64,000 nucleotides of DNA, taken from the NCBI RefSeq assembly GCF_002091675.1, contig NZ_BDAE01000010.1, positions 62,001 through 126,000 on the forward strand. The letters run 5' to 3'. Below the pieces are notes generated by a model that made no database searches, was not told the origin of the DNA, and worked only from the letters and a program-made list of their open reading frames with translations. This DNA comes from Pseudomonas luteola NBRC 103146. GTDB lineage: Bacteria > Pseudomonadota > Gammaproteobacteria > Pseudomonadales > Pseudomonadaceae. Shown here piece by piece: positions 57,352-64,000 of the stretch (its first letter is position 1; each line of letters begins with the position of its first letter). A program made the position numbers and the translations under genes.

Positions 57352-57513
57352 TTAGAGCTCAACCAGGTGCTGCCTGTATTGAGGTAACGGTACCGGCTCT
57401 ATCTGGAGCGAGGTACTTTCAACCATCCGGTAACGTGATGTTTCCGGACCTTCTTGTACGTCATAGGTATAGAGGCTTCCGGATGCTGGCAGTTCCGAAA
57501 GGACGTGTGTCAT
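57352..57513 (-). CDS. Possible small protein upstream of glgX (53 aa)
   Basis: A frame starting at ATG 57513 gives 53 residues beginning MTHVLSELPASGSLYTYDVQ and ending QYRQHLVEL. It stops 23 bases before glgX on the same strand. Composition is protein-like and it lies in line with the operon, but the ATG has no Shine-Dalgarno; the frame extends to TTG 57537. No family recognised. A sigma-22-like sequence (GAACTG at 57495-57490, 16 bases, TCTATA at 57473-57468) overlaps it, so this stretch may instead be the glgX promoter and leader. Confidence 0.4.
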   Translation of the reverse strand: MTHVLSELPASGSLYTYDVQEGPETSRYRMVESTSLQIEPVPLPQYRQHLVEL

Positions 57514-57610
57514 GCCGGTTAGAGCGAAGCAGCGCAAGTTTCAATAAATAAATAGTTATTTTTATAAGGTTTCGTGTATAAGATTTGTAGAGTTATAAAT
57601 TTCAGATTTA

Positions 57611-57656
57611 ATTAAAAAGGCGGAAAAGAATGTTCATTCTTTTCCGCCTTTTTAAT
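57611..57656. terminator. Very long bidirectional terminator
   Basis: Two perfect 22-bp arms (57611-57632 and 57635-57656) surround a two-base loop. The outer part is A/T-rich with five A and five T, the core is AAGGCGGAAAAG / CTTTTCCGCCTT. It lies downstream of the KGG gene on the minus strand and would block read-through toward glgX. Its perfect symmetry is unusual even for a terminator. Confidence 0.85.
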
Positions 57657-57700
57657 GGTGATCAATACAACTTAGTAACGAGTCGGAAGATCAACACCTT

Positions 57701-57853
57701 TTATTTGGAACCGCCCTTGCGGCCGGCTTCAGCTGCACGCTCACGGTCGTTGGCAAAGTTGCCTCCGCTATTACGGCCACCTTTACGTCCGGCTTCGGCC
57801 GCTCTTTCACGATCATTGGCAAAATTACCAGGATTGTTGTTCTTGGCAGTCAT
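57701..57853 (-). CDS. KGG-repeat stress-induced protein (50 aa)
   Basis: A tiny hydrophilic protein made of two nearly identical units of the stress-induced KGG motif (GNFANDRERAAEAGRKGG), separated by RNSG. The family includes GsiB of Bacillus and YciG/YmdF of enterobacteria, which are abundant in stationary phase and under water or acid stress and look like plant LEA proteins. GAGGG lies eight bases ahead of ATG 57853. It is flanked by a long terminator downstream and by an inverted repeat in its promoter (57883-57910). Placement inside the trehalose locus fits a desiccation or osmotic role. Confidence 0.93.
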   Translation of the reverse strand: MTAKNNNPGNFANDRERAAEAGRKGGRNSGGNFANDRERAAEAGRKGGSK

Positions 57854-57882
57854 GAATTTACCCTCACGTTGGTTTCTGGAAA

Positions 57883-57910
57883 TAGCAGTTATTACCGCTA
57901 TTAACTGCTA
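57883..57910 (-). promoter_or_regulatory. Inverted repeat in the KGG gene promoter
   Basis: TAGCAGTTA at 57883-57891 and TAACTGCTA at 57902-57910 are perfect 9-bp arms separated by ten bases, so the half-site centres are about two helical turns apart. They end 30 bases before the KGG start codon, inside the expected promoter or 5' leader. Confidence 0.5.
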
Positions 57911-58085
57911 ACCCTTCACTGTATGGGATAGCCTCATGAGGCTACGGTTCACCCGCTAGAGCCCACGGCTGACGAGTGGTCCAGGCCTTTTTTGGATGCT
58001 CCTCCCTTGCTTAAATGGTAGGTTGAGAGCATTACCTGCAAATAGATGGCGCATGGTAAGACCTATTCATTTAAGCCTTAACTGA

Positions 58086-58268
58086 TTAATTAAAATCCGC
58101 CGTGTGTGGATTGGCATTTAGTTGGCAGCAATTAGGCTCGGAAGTTAACCAGCCGTCTAGATCGCGTGGTTCAAACTCAATGCAGCTAGGCATCTTGGCA
58201 GGATTGTCACTTACGATCGGGTCAGGTTGAGGAACTTCAGGACGGTGTGCCATGGCATCAATTCTCAT
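58086..58268 (-). CDS. Possible small hypothetical protein (60 aa)
   Basis: A frame from ATG 58268 (or ATG 58253) gives 60 (55) residues beginning MRIDAMAHRPEVPQPDPIVSD with a Pro-rich head, two Cys and a polar tail. The head resembles short Pro-rich hypothetical proteins I recall near trehalose genes of pseudomonads, but there is no good ribosome-binding site and no family is certain. The frame continues upstream to 58643, where it merely shadows the DUF2934 gene. Confidence 0.35.
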   Translation of the reverse strand: MRIDAMAHRPEVPQPDPIVSDNPAKMPSCIEFEPRDLDGWLTSEPNCCQLNANPHTADFN

Positions 58269-58429
58269 AGGATTAAATTTATACCCGAACACCTTGAATC
58301 GAGTGCTGGAATTGATACGCAGAGGGAAGGCTAGTTCCAGCCTTTTATCGGCCGTTGATAGTATCCGGATAAAAGGTATATGGCCTTTTGATATATAAGC
58401 AGAGCCACATATCAAAGAGAAAAAGTGTT

Positions 58430-58458
58430 TACCCCTTCTGCTAGTAGCAGAAGGGGTA
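58430..58458 (-). terminator. Terminator after the DUF2934 gene
   Basis: TACCCCTTCTGCT and AGCAGAAGGGGTA form a perfect 13-bp stem with a 3-base loop. On the minus strand it is followed by AAACACTTTTTC. It ends the treZ-malQ-treY-DUF2934 transcript. Confidence 0.85.
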
Positions 58459-58476
58459 GAGACATTAAGGCAGGAC

Positions 58477-58824
58477 TTACTCTTTAGGTACGGCCTTGGC
58501 ACGCGGAGCACGGGGCTTCTTGGGCGCTGCAGCGGCAGCTGTGGTTTTTTCGACCGGAGGCTTTTCAGTCTTGGGCTTGACGGCTTCCTTGACCTTTTCG
58601 ACCGCTTTTTCGGCCAGCGATGCAGCCTTGGGCTTGGTTGCACGAGGCTTCTTGGGCTTGGCTACAGGCGCTGCTGCAGCTTCAGGCGCTACACCTTGCT
58701 GCTGCTCGGCTTCATAGAGCTTGGTAGCCATTTCCCAATGGCGATGCTCTTGATGAGCAGGGCGACCTTCGGACTCCCAAATCTGGTAGGCGAGCTGCTG
58801 AATGCGTTCGGTGCGTTGACTCAT
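58477..58824 (-). CDS. DUF2934 protein with Lys/Ala/Pro-rich tail
   Basis: A 115-residue protein. Residues 1-40 form a DUF2934 domain (ERIQQLAYQIWESEGRPAHQEHRHWEMATKLYE). The remainder is a low-complexity basic tail of Ala, Lys and Pro (KPKKPRATKPKAA, PKKPRAPRAKAVPKE), like the C-terminal arm of histone H1 or AlgP, so nucleic-acid binding is possible but unproven. The start shares one base with the treY stop (TAATG) and AAGGAG precedes it, so it is the last gene of the treZ-malQ-treY operon. Confidence 0.88.
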   Translation of the reverse strand: MSQRTERIQQLAYQIWESEGRPAHQEHRHWEMATKLYEAEQQQGVAPEAAAAPVAKPKKPRATKPKAASLAEKAVEKVKEAVKPKTEKPPVEKTTAAAAAPKKPRAPRAKAVPKE

Positions 58825-61628
58825 TATAATGTCTCTCCTTGTGACAGGTCTTGTGTAATCAATAAACCAAGAGGAAAGCTCGCAAGAAGCTCGCTTAATG
58901 AAAGTTCACTCTGTTTCACATGGACAGATGAATGGCTGAAAGTTTCCGTAAAAATTTGATCGATGAACTGTTTTGGCACTTTTACAGAGGTGTCCTGCCA
59001 TGCTGATGCCTCAAAAGAGGGAATAGGGTTCTCCCCAATGAAGCGCCAAACGCGCAGCGGTACAATAATGATAGCGGCCTTGCCCTGATACTCACGGGCG
59101 AATGCCAGTACGTGGCTCGCCTGTGCTCCCGAGACTTCCAGCGGTATGTACTGGCCCTTGAGAAACACATCCGCATGGGAGGTACGAGCCGCCAGGGTTC
59201 TTGCAATCACACTCTGCTTAACGCGGCCATCCTTCCAGCTGGAAAGCAGCTCTGCCGGGGCCTTGGCCTCTTTCAGCGCAGCGATGCGAGGCGGGTAGTC
59301 CACCGGGCGGCGGTTGTCAGGCTCGACCAGACTCAGATCCCAGAAGTCACATCCCTGATAGAGGTCCGGTACACCGGGTGCGGTCATTCTAAGCACCGCC
59401 TGAGTCATGCCGTTCAGCGCACCTGCAGGAGCGATACGGGCTACCGTCTCGACAATTTCCTTACGAAGTGCCGCGCCTTTTTCACCGGTGATCAATTGTT
59501 CCAGGAAATTACGGCACGCTGCTTCGTACTCGGTATTAGGCGTCCACCAGTCTGACTCAAGCTTCTCTTCACGTAAGGCTTTTTCCTGCCAGGGCAGGAG
59601 ACGGTCCAGATACGCCTGAAGCCCCTGCTTGTCATCGGCTGCCAGATCAAGCGGCCAGCTGGCCAGCAGGGTTTGGTAGAGCATCAGCTCATCACCCGGG
59701 GTAGGGGCAGGCTTGTCAGCAAAGGTTCCCCGCAGCGGTGAACCCATCTCCAACCAGCGGGTTGCAGCCTGGGTATAGAGGTCAGCCATTTCGGAGATGA
59801 CCGCGAGGCGTGCGCGTGTGTCTTCGCCGCGTTTGTGGTCATGGGTCGCGGTAGTCAGCATGTTGCGTGGGAACTGCTCGGACCGCAGTTTGCTGCTTGC
59901 ATGGAACTCTTCTGTGCTCTGGCTGAAGTTCTGTGGGTCGAATCCCACATCGTTGCGCGAGAGCAGGGCGCCTGAGCGGTAACAGGAGGTGTCTTCCACG
60001 GCCTTGGCTGCAACGGGTGAGGTCAGCTGCTGGAACTTGGTAATAGCGCGACGCTGCTCGCGACGTGCCACGCTACCCACCGGCTGACGGCAGGGAGCCT
60101 TGCCACCCAACCATTCATGCAGCAGTTCCAGTACTGGTAGCTCGGCTTCCGAAAGATTGGGGCGCGCACCGTCTACGGCCTTCTGGAAGAACTTTTCATC
60201 CTCACCGGTAAAGCCGGCTGCGCTGGCGTAGGTGCGGTAAACCGGGAAGTAGGTAATCAGCTCAAGCAAAACACGGCGAATGGAGCCCAAGCTGATATCA
60301 CGGGTACGCCAATTCTGCTGAGCCACTACATGCAAGGTATGCGCAGTGGATTCGAATTCACTGGCCAGTGCAGTAGTCACCACGAGTCGGCGCGCCTCAC
60401 GAACTTCTTCCATAAAGTTAGCTGGGCGTCCGGTCTTTTCAGCCCAGAATTCGTTCAGAGGTTTTTCGCCGGCCGGATCATGCATAACCCCCGACACTTC
60501 GTTCATGAACTCATAGCCGGTGGTGCCATCGATACCCCAGTCGCCACGCAGGTGCTCGCCCTCGGCAAGGATCTTCTCCACATAGATGGGGAAGCCGCCT
60601 TCAGGCATGCCGTTGGGACGGCTCTGGCAGATCGTATCGATCTGTCGACGCAGCTTGCGGCAATAGCCACGGGGATTGGCCAGACCGTCGATATGGTCCA
60701 GGCGCAGACCATCGATCAAGCCTTCGCCGATCAGTCGGAAAATCATGGCATGCAGCGCGTCGAAGACCTCGGGGCGCTCCATGCGCAGGCCACCCAATTC
60801 GGTGATATCGAAGAAGCGGCGCCAGTTGATATCGTCGGAAGCGGTACGCCAGCTTGCCAGACGGTAATGTTGACGCTCCAGCAGCGCATGCAGACGCTCG
60901 TGATTGGCCGCATCGCTTGCATCGAAAGCTGCCAAGCATTGGTCCAGCGCTGCCTTGACTGCAGGGTTCTGGCGAGCACTTTCTGCCAACTGGGTAACGG
61001 CCTCGTTGGCACCTTCGCGGTCACCCTCGCGGGCCTCGAATGCATCGGCAAACAGGCGCAGCTCGGAGGCGTCGCTTGCACGTAGAATATCGGCGTAGGT
61101 AGGGGGTGAAATGGGGAAATGGTGCGCGTAGTACTCGACCCGGAAACCGTCTTTCTCATCAAATACCAGCTTCAACTCACCGGCCTGCAGGATGTCACCA
61201 TAAGCGCCACCCAGGAAAGGCAGCAGTAGCTGACCATGCAATTCAGGGTCGGGGCTGTACCAATTGATGTCGTAGAATTTAGCGTATGGGCTATGGCGTC
61301 CCCATTTGAGCACATCCAGCCACCACGCATTCTCCGATCCGCCCACGCTCATGTGGTTGGGTACAAAGTCGACGATCAGTCCCATGCCACGCTCGCGCAG
61401 ACGGGCAACCAAACGGCGCAGGGCCTCTTCACCGCCCAATTCAGGATTGACACGGGTAGGGTCCACAACGTCATAGCCGTGAACCGAGCCGGCTCTGGCC
61501 GTGGTGATGGGGGAGGCATAGATATGACTGATGCCCAGGTCAGCAAAATAATCGACCAGGGGAATGGCATCGTCTAGGGTAAAGTCCTTGTGAAACTGCA
61601 GGCGAACAGTCGCGCGCACTGGGCTCAT
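58824..61628 (-). CDS. treY: Malto-oligosyltrehalose synthase TreY
   Basis: TreY (GH13_26) converts the reducing-end maltose unit of alpha-glucan to a trehalosyl end. The 934-residue length is normal. Conserved parts are ATVRLQFHKDFTLDDAIPLVDYFADLGISHIYASPI, GLIVDFVPNHMSV, the nucleophile Asp311 in LIDGLRLDHIDGLANP, Glu351 in YVEKILAEGE, and LTTATHDHKRGEDTRARL. It overlaps malQ upstream by four bases. Together with TreZ it forms the TreYZ trehalose route, which feeds TreS and GlgE encoded nearby. Confidence 0.95.
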   Translation of the reverse strand: MSPVRATVRLQFHKDFTLDDAIPLVDYFADLGISHIYASPITTARAGSVHGYDVVDPTRVNPELGGEEALRRLVARLRERGMGLIVDFVPNHMSVGGSENAWWLDVLKWGRHSPYAKFYDINWYSPDPELHGQLLLPFLGGAYGDILQAGELKLVFDEKDGFRVEYYAHHFPISPPTYADILRASDASELRLFADAFEAREGDREGANEAVTQLAESARQNPAVKAALDQCLAAFDASDAANHERLHALLERQHYRLASWRTASDDINWRRFFDITELGGLRMERPEVFDALHAMIFRLIGEGLIDGLRLDHIDGLANPRGYCRKLRRQIDTICQSRPNGMPEGGFPIYVEKILAEGEHLRGDWGIDGTTGYEFMNEVSGVMHDPAGEKPLNEFWAEKTGRPANFMEEVREARRLVVTTALASEFESTAHTLHVVAQQNWRTRDISLGSIRRVLLELITYFPVYRTYASAAGFTGEDEKFFQKAVDGARPNLSEAELPVLELLHEWLGGKAPCRQPVGSVARREQRRAITKFQQLTSPVAAKAVEDTSCYRSGALLSRNDVGFDPQNFSQSTEEFHASSKLRSEQFPRNMLTTATHDHKRGEDTRARLAVISEMADLYTQAATRWLEMGSPLRGTFADKPAPTPGDELMLYQTLLASWPLDLAADDKQGLQAYLDRLLPWQEKALREEKLESDWWTPNTEYEAACRNFLEQLITGEKGAALRKEIVETVARIAPAGALNGMTQAVLRMTAPGVPDLYQGCDFWDLSLVEPDNRRPVDYPPRIAALKEAKAPAELLSSWKDGRVKQSVIARTLAARTSHADVFLKGQYIPLEVSGAQASHVLAFAREYQGKAAIIIVPLRVWRFIGENPIPSFEASAWQDTSVKVPKQFIDQIFTETFSHSSVHVKQSELSLSELLASFPLGLLITQDLSQGETL

Positions 61629-63700
61629 GATGAGTGGCTCTCCGCTTCTTGACGGGCTGCCGCCAGTAACTGCAGGCGACGCTTGGGGGTTTCGTTATTG
61701 AGTAGGGTGCTGGCCTGATCCGGCCAGCGACGGCGCCAATTAGGGTGGCTATCGATGGTGCCGGGCAGGTTGGCTTGTTCTTCCAGGCCCAAGGCATCTT
61801 CAACCGGCAGGATAACCAGCGGTGCCGGTGTTTTACCGATATGGCTTATGCAGGCATCCACAGCCGCTTTGGCGCTATCAGGGCCGGTGTCTTTCAGGCC
61901 CAATGTCTTGGCCAGGCGCTGGCGATCCTCTTCACGCTTCTGCTTTTCTTTTTCTTCGGTGGTGTCTTCCGCCAACTGTTCCAGCCGGGCCTGCCATTCG
62001 ACATCACGCGCTATCCACCAGCCAGTCATAGTAGGAAGATCGTGCGTCGTGGTCATGGCGATGGAGGTATTGTTCCAATCCTCGATCTCTTTGAAGTTCT
62101 GGTCTTCGTCGCGCTCAAACATCAGCACTTGCATGCCCATGATGGACTTTTCCATCAGACGCTCACGAAACCCTTCCGGTACGGTGCCCAGGTCTTCACC
62201 CATGACAATACATTCGTTACGCCAGGACTCGATCGCCACCAGACGAAGCATGTCTTGAATGGGATAAGACAGGTAGGCGCCATCGGCTGGCGAGGCACCT
62301 TCAGGCACCAGCCACAGTCGTTGCAGACCCATCACATGGTCGATACGTACACCGCCTGCATGGGCAAAATTTGCCTTGAGCATTTCAAGGAATGCCCGAA
62401 AGCCGTGGCGCTGCAAACCAGACGGCGAGAATGCAGAGATGCCCCAGCCCTGGCCGCGCTGGTTGAGCAGGTCGGGTGGTGCTCCAACGCTGACAGACGA
62501 AAGCAGCTCTTCTTGGCGGCTCCAGGCCTGACTGCCGCCGCCATCGGCGCCTACGGCAATATCAGCAACAAGGCCGATTTTCATACCTGACGCTTGGGCA
62601 GCCTTTTGCGCGCTTTCCAGGCCGCGGGCGGCCAGCCACTGCGTGAACGCATAGAACTCCACGTCTTGTGCATGGGTTTCAGCAAACGTGGCGACGGCAG
62701 GATTTTGAGGGTCCTGATATTCCTTTGGCCAGTGCTGCCAGCTGGGCGCCGCGGTACCATGGGCAAAGGATGCATGTAGCGCTTCGAACCGACAGTGGTT
62801 TTCCAGCGCTTCGCCGCCCTGTTGGCGGAAGGCCTTGAAGTCGTCCTGCAACTCACCGCTTTTCACACGGAAGTCCATGAATAGCGCTCTAAGTACACGA
62901 AGACGAGTCTTGGCCACGGCAGGCCAGTCGACCATTTCTAGCCCTTCCAGGCGGGACCATTCCTGCGCCAGCCCGGTTTTGTCCAACGCATGTTTGAGCG
63001 CTTCCTCGCCTAGAATCGCGGCGGGTGAAGCATTCAGAATATTGAGAAACATCCGGCTGGAGGGCGAATAGGGGCTGTAACGATTGCCGTCAGCACTGAA
63101 CATGGCATGCAGCGGGCTGATAGCAACCGCATCGGCGCCTAGCTCTGCCGCCGAGCGGACAAACTCTTCGAGCGCTTTCAGATCACCCAGGCCACCATCC
63201 CCCGGACGACGCAGGCTATACACCTGCACGGCCAAGCCCCAGGTTCGCGGTTCGGGTTTACCCAGGGCATCGGCAATGCTGTAGCAGCGCTCGGGTGCAA
63301 TCGCCAGGGTGACCTGCTGTTCGCCTATTTTCAGGGTGTGATAGCCCATGGTGTCGATAGGGGCGAGTTGGCCGTTACCGTCTACCTTGCCGGTCACGCT
63401 ATTACCGGATTCAAGGGTAAGCGCATAGGTCTGTCCAGCCTTGAACTGACCTGTGCGGCCGACAGGCTTGTTGCAGTCCCCAGTAATGAGGGGAGGAAGG
63501 TTTTCGCTATCTTCCAACTCATCCAGTTTCGCCAGGCTAGCCTTGATGTCCGCCTCCGAATCTGCCGGAAGACCAAGCGCTGCCAACAGACTAAGCAAGG
63601 CCTCATCCGATACCTGTTGAGGCGTGCCGTCATAGGCATCCCAGTGAATGGAGATGCCGGCTTTTTCTGCCAGTGCGTGCAGTTGGTCAGAATCGTTCAT
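61625..63700 (-). CDS. malQ: 4-alpha-glucanotransferase (amylomaltase) MalQ
   Basis: MalQ (GH77) transfers alpha-1,4-glucan segments between chains and lengthens short maltodextrins so that TreY can use them. The 691-residue product is of the long type with an N-terminal extension (about 1-150). Active-site blocks are the nucleophile Asp454 in GVRIDHVMGLQRLWLVP, Glu502 in VMGEDLGTVPEGFRERL and TTHDLPTMTGWW. It overlaps treZ and treY by four bases each. Confidence 0.95.
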   Translation of the reverse strand: MNDSDQLHALAEKAGISIHWDAYDGTPQQVSDEALLSLLAALGLPADSEADIKASLAKLDELEDSENLPPLITGDCNKPVGRTGQFKAGQTYALTLESGNSVTGKVDGNGQLAPIDTMGYHTLKIGEQQVTLAIAPERCYSIADALGKPEPRTWGLAVQVYSLRRPGDGGLGDLKALEEFVRSAAELGADAVAISPLHAMFSADGNRYSPYSPSSRMFLNILNASPAAILGEEALKHALDKTGLAQEWSRLEGLEMVDWPAVAKTRLRVLRALFMDFRVKSGELQDDFKAFRQQGGEALENHCRFEALHASFAHGTAAPSWQHWPKEYQDPQNPAVATFAETHAQDVEFYAFTQWLAARGLESAQKAAQASGMKIGLVADIAVGADGGGSQAWSRQEELLSSVSVGAPPDLLNQRGQGWGISAFSPSGLQRHGFRAFLEMLKANFAHAGGVRIDHVMGLQRLWLVPEGASPADGAYLSYPIQDMLRLVAIESWRNECIVMGEDLGTVPEGFRERLMEKSIMGMQVLMFERDEDQNFKEIEDWNNTSIAMTTTHDLPTMTGWWIARDVEWQARLEQLAEDTTEEKEKQKREEDRQRLAKTLGLKDTGPDSAKAAVDACISHIGKTPAPLVILPVEDALGLEEQANLPGTIDSHPNWRRRWPDQASTLLNNETPKRRLQLLAAARQEAESHSS

Positions 63701-64000
63701 TGAGCATCCTCCAGCCAGGCGAGGGCGGTATGCCCAGCCAGTTGGCCTTGTTCGCGCGTGGAAAGACCGTTATCCATGCTGGCGAAGAGCAGTCGACCCG
63801 GTTGCTTGGCATCGACAGAAACGGCTTGCTCGCTCAGGTTGATTTCCAACGTAAGGCGGGCACCATCACCCAGCGTCCAGCAGGCGGTGACCGCCTTTTC
63901 GCCTAACGCTTTAGCCTCTGCCGGACGAGCACCAGGCAGACGCGGAATAATCTCCTGATGGCGAATCTCGAGAAGCTTTTTGTATAGACCGACCCACAAG
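63697..64000 (-). CDS. treZ: Malto-oligosyltrehalose trehalohydrolase TreZ, C-terminal end only
   Basis: The last ~100 codons of a gene that continues beyond the right edge. The visible part begins WVGLYKKLLEIRHQEIIPRLPG, the usual TreZ transition into the C-terminal beta domain, and ends TALAWLEDAQ. TreZ (GH13_10) releases trehalose from the ends made by TreY. The stop overlaps the malQ start by four bases, matching the treZ-malQ-treY order of pseudomonads. The catalytic residues are outside the window, so the name rests on this short match and on context. Confidence 0.85.
   Translation of the reverse strand, partial: LWVGLYKKLLEIRHQEIIPRLPGARPAEAKALGEKAVTACWTLGDGARLTLEINLSEQAVSVDAKQPGRLLFASMDNGLSTREQGQLAGHTALAWLEDAQ

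Noticed and set aside
58269-58643. N-terminal extension of the small minus-strand frame at 58086
   Set aside because: This part merely overlaps the DUF2934 gene in another frame and crosses its terminator.
1-64000. CRISPR arrays, tRNA or rRNA genes, complete insertion sequences, prophage genes, replication origin
   Set aside because: Looked for by eye; no regularly spaced direct repeats, cloverleaf genes, transposases or phage genes were found.

Overview
The window looks like a chromosomal segment of a Pseudomonas or a close relative. The evidence is co-occurrence and gene order: mexS / mexT-mexE-mexF-oprN, muxABC-opmB, ssb beside a YhhS-type MFS transporter, and the trehalose/alpha-glucan locus (glgE-treS-glgB, glgX-ybhP-clsB-ybhN, treZ-malQ-treY). 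The last of these follows the layout I know from P. aeruginosa PA2151-PA2165. The first ~11 kb is visibly more AT-rich than the rest and reads as an accessory region. No species is claimed.

Layout. 1-7 kb: the start of a membrane protein cut by the left edge; a secreted GH5 glycosidase with four exact 40-residue C-terminal repeats; several small lipoproteins and small membrane proteins; and the wreck of a Bug/TctC solute-binding protein. 7-11.3 kb: ssb, a membrane protein with a zinc-ribbon-like tail, and a tandem pair of YhhS-family MFS transporters. 11.8-16.1 kb: a tightly overlapping minor-pilin operon (PilE-like, FimT-like, PilV, PilW) ending in a 732-residue PilX-like protein with a large beta-solenoid-like body, where a canonical cluster would have a short PilX plus PilY1. 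16-25.7 kb: TerC/Alx-type membrane protein, a PstS-OmpA composite protein, xthA, tamA-tamB, tpx.

26-43.3 kb: two complete RND efflux systems facing each other, muxABC-opmB on + and mexE-mexF-oprN on -, separated by a terminator. The regulator mexT and the divergent oxidoreductase mexS follow. Candidate MexT-type motifs lie before mexE and between mexT and mexS. 43.5-64 kb: three gene blocks for trehalose and alpha-glucan metabolism. TreZ-MalQ-TreY makes trehalose from glucan; TreS-maltokinase, GlgE and GlgB turn trehalose into branched alpha-glucan; GlgX debranches glucan. ClsB, YbhP and YbhN share the glgX operon, and a PL7 alginate-lyase-like protein, a KGG-repeat stress protein and a DUF2934 protein are interspersed. 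Together this looks like an osmotic/desiccation stress locus.

The least conventional items are the pilus-tip operon (giant PilX-like protein, PilW without Glu5, no PilY1), the GH5 repeat domain, the PL7 protein with Arg in place of the catalytic His, and several strong uncharacterised palindromes in promoter regions.
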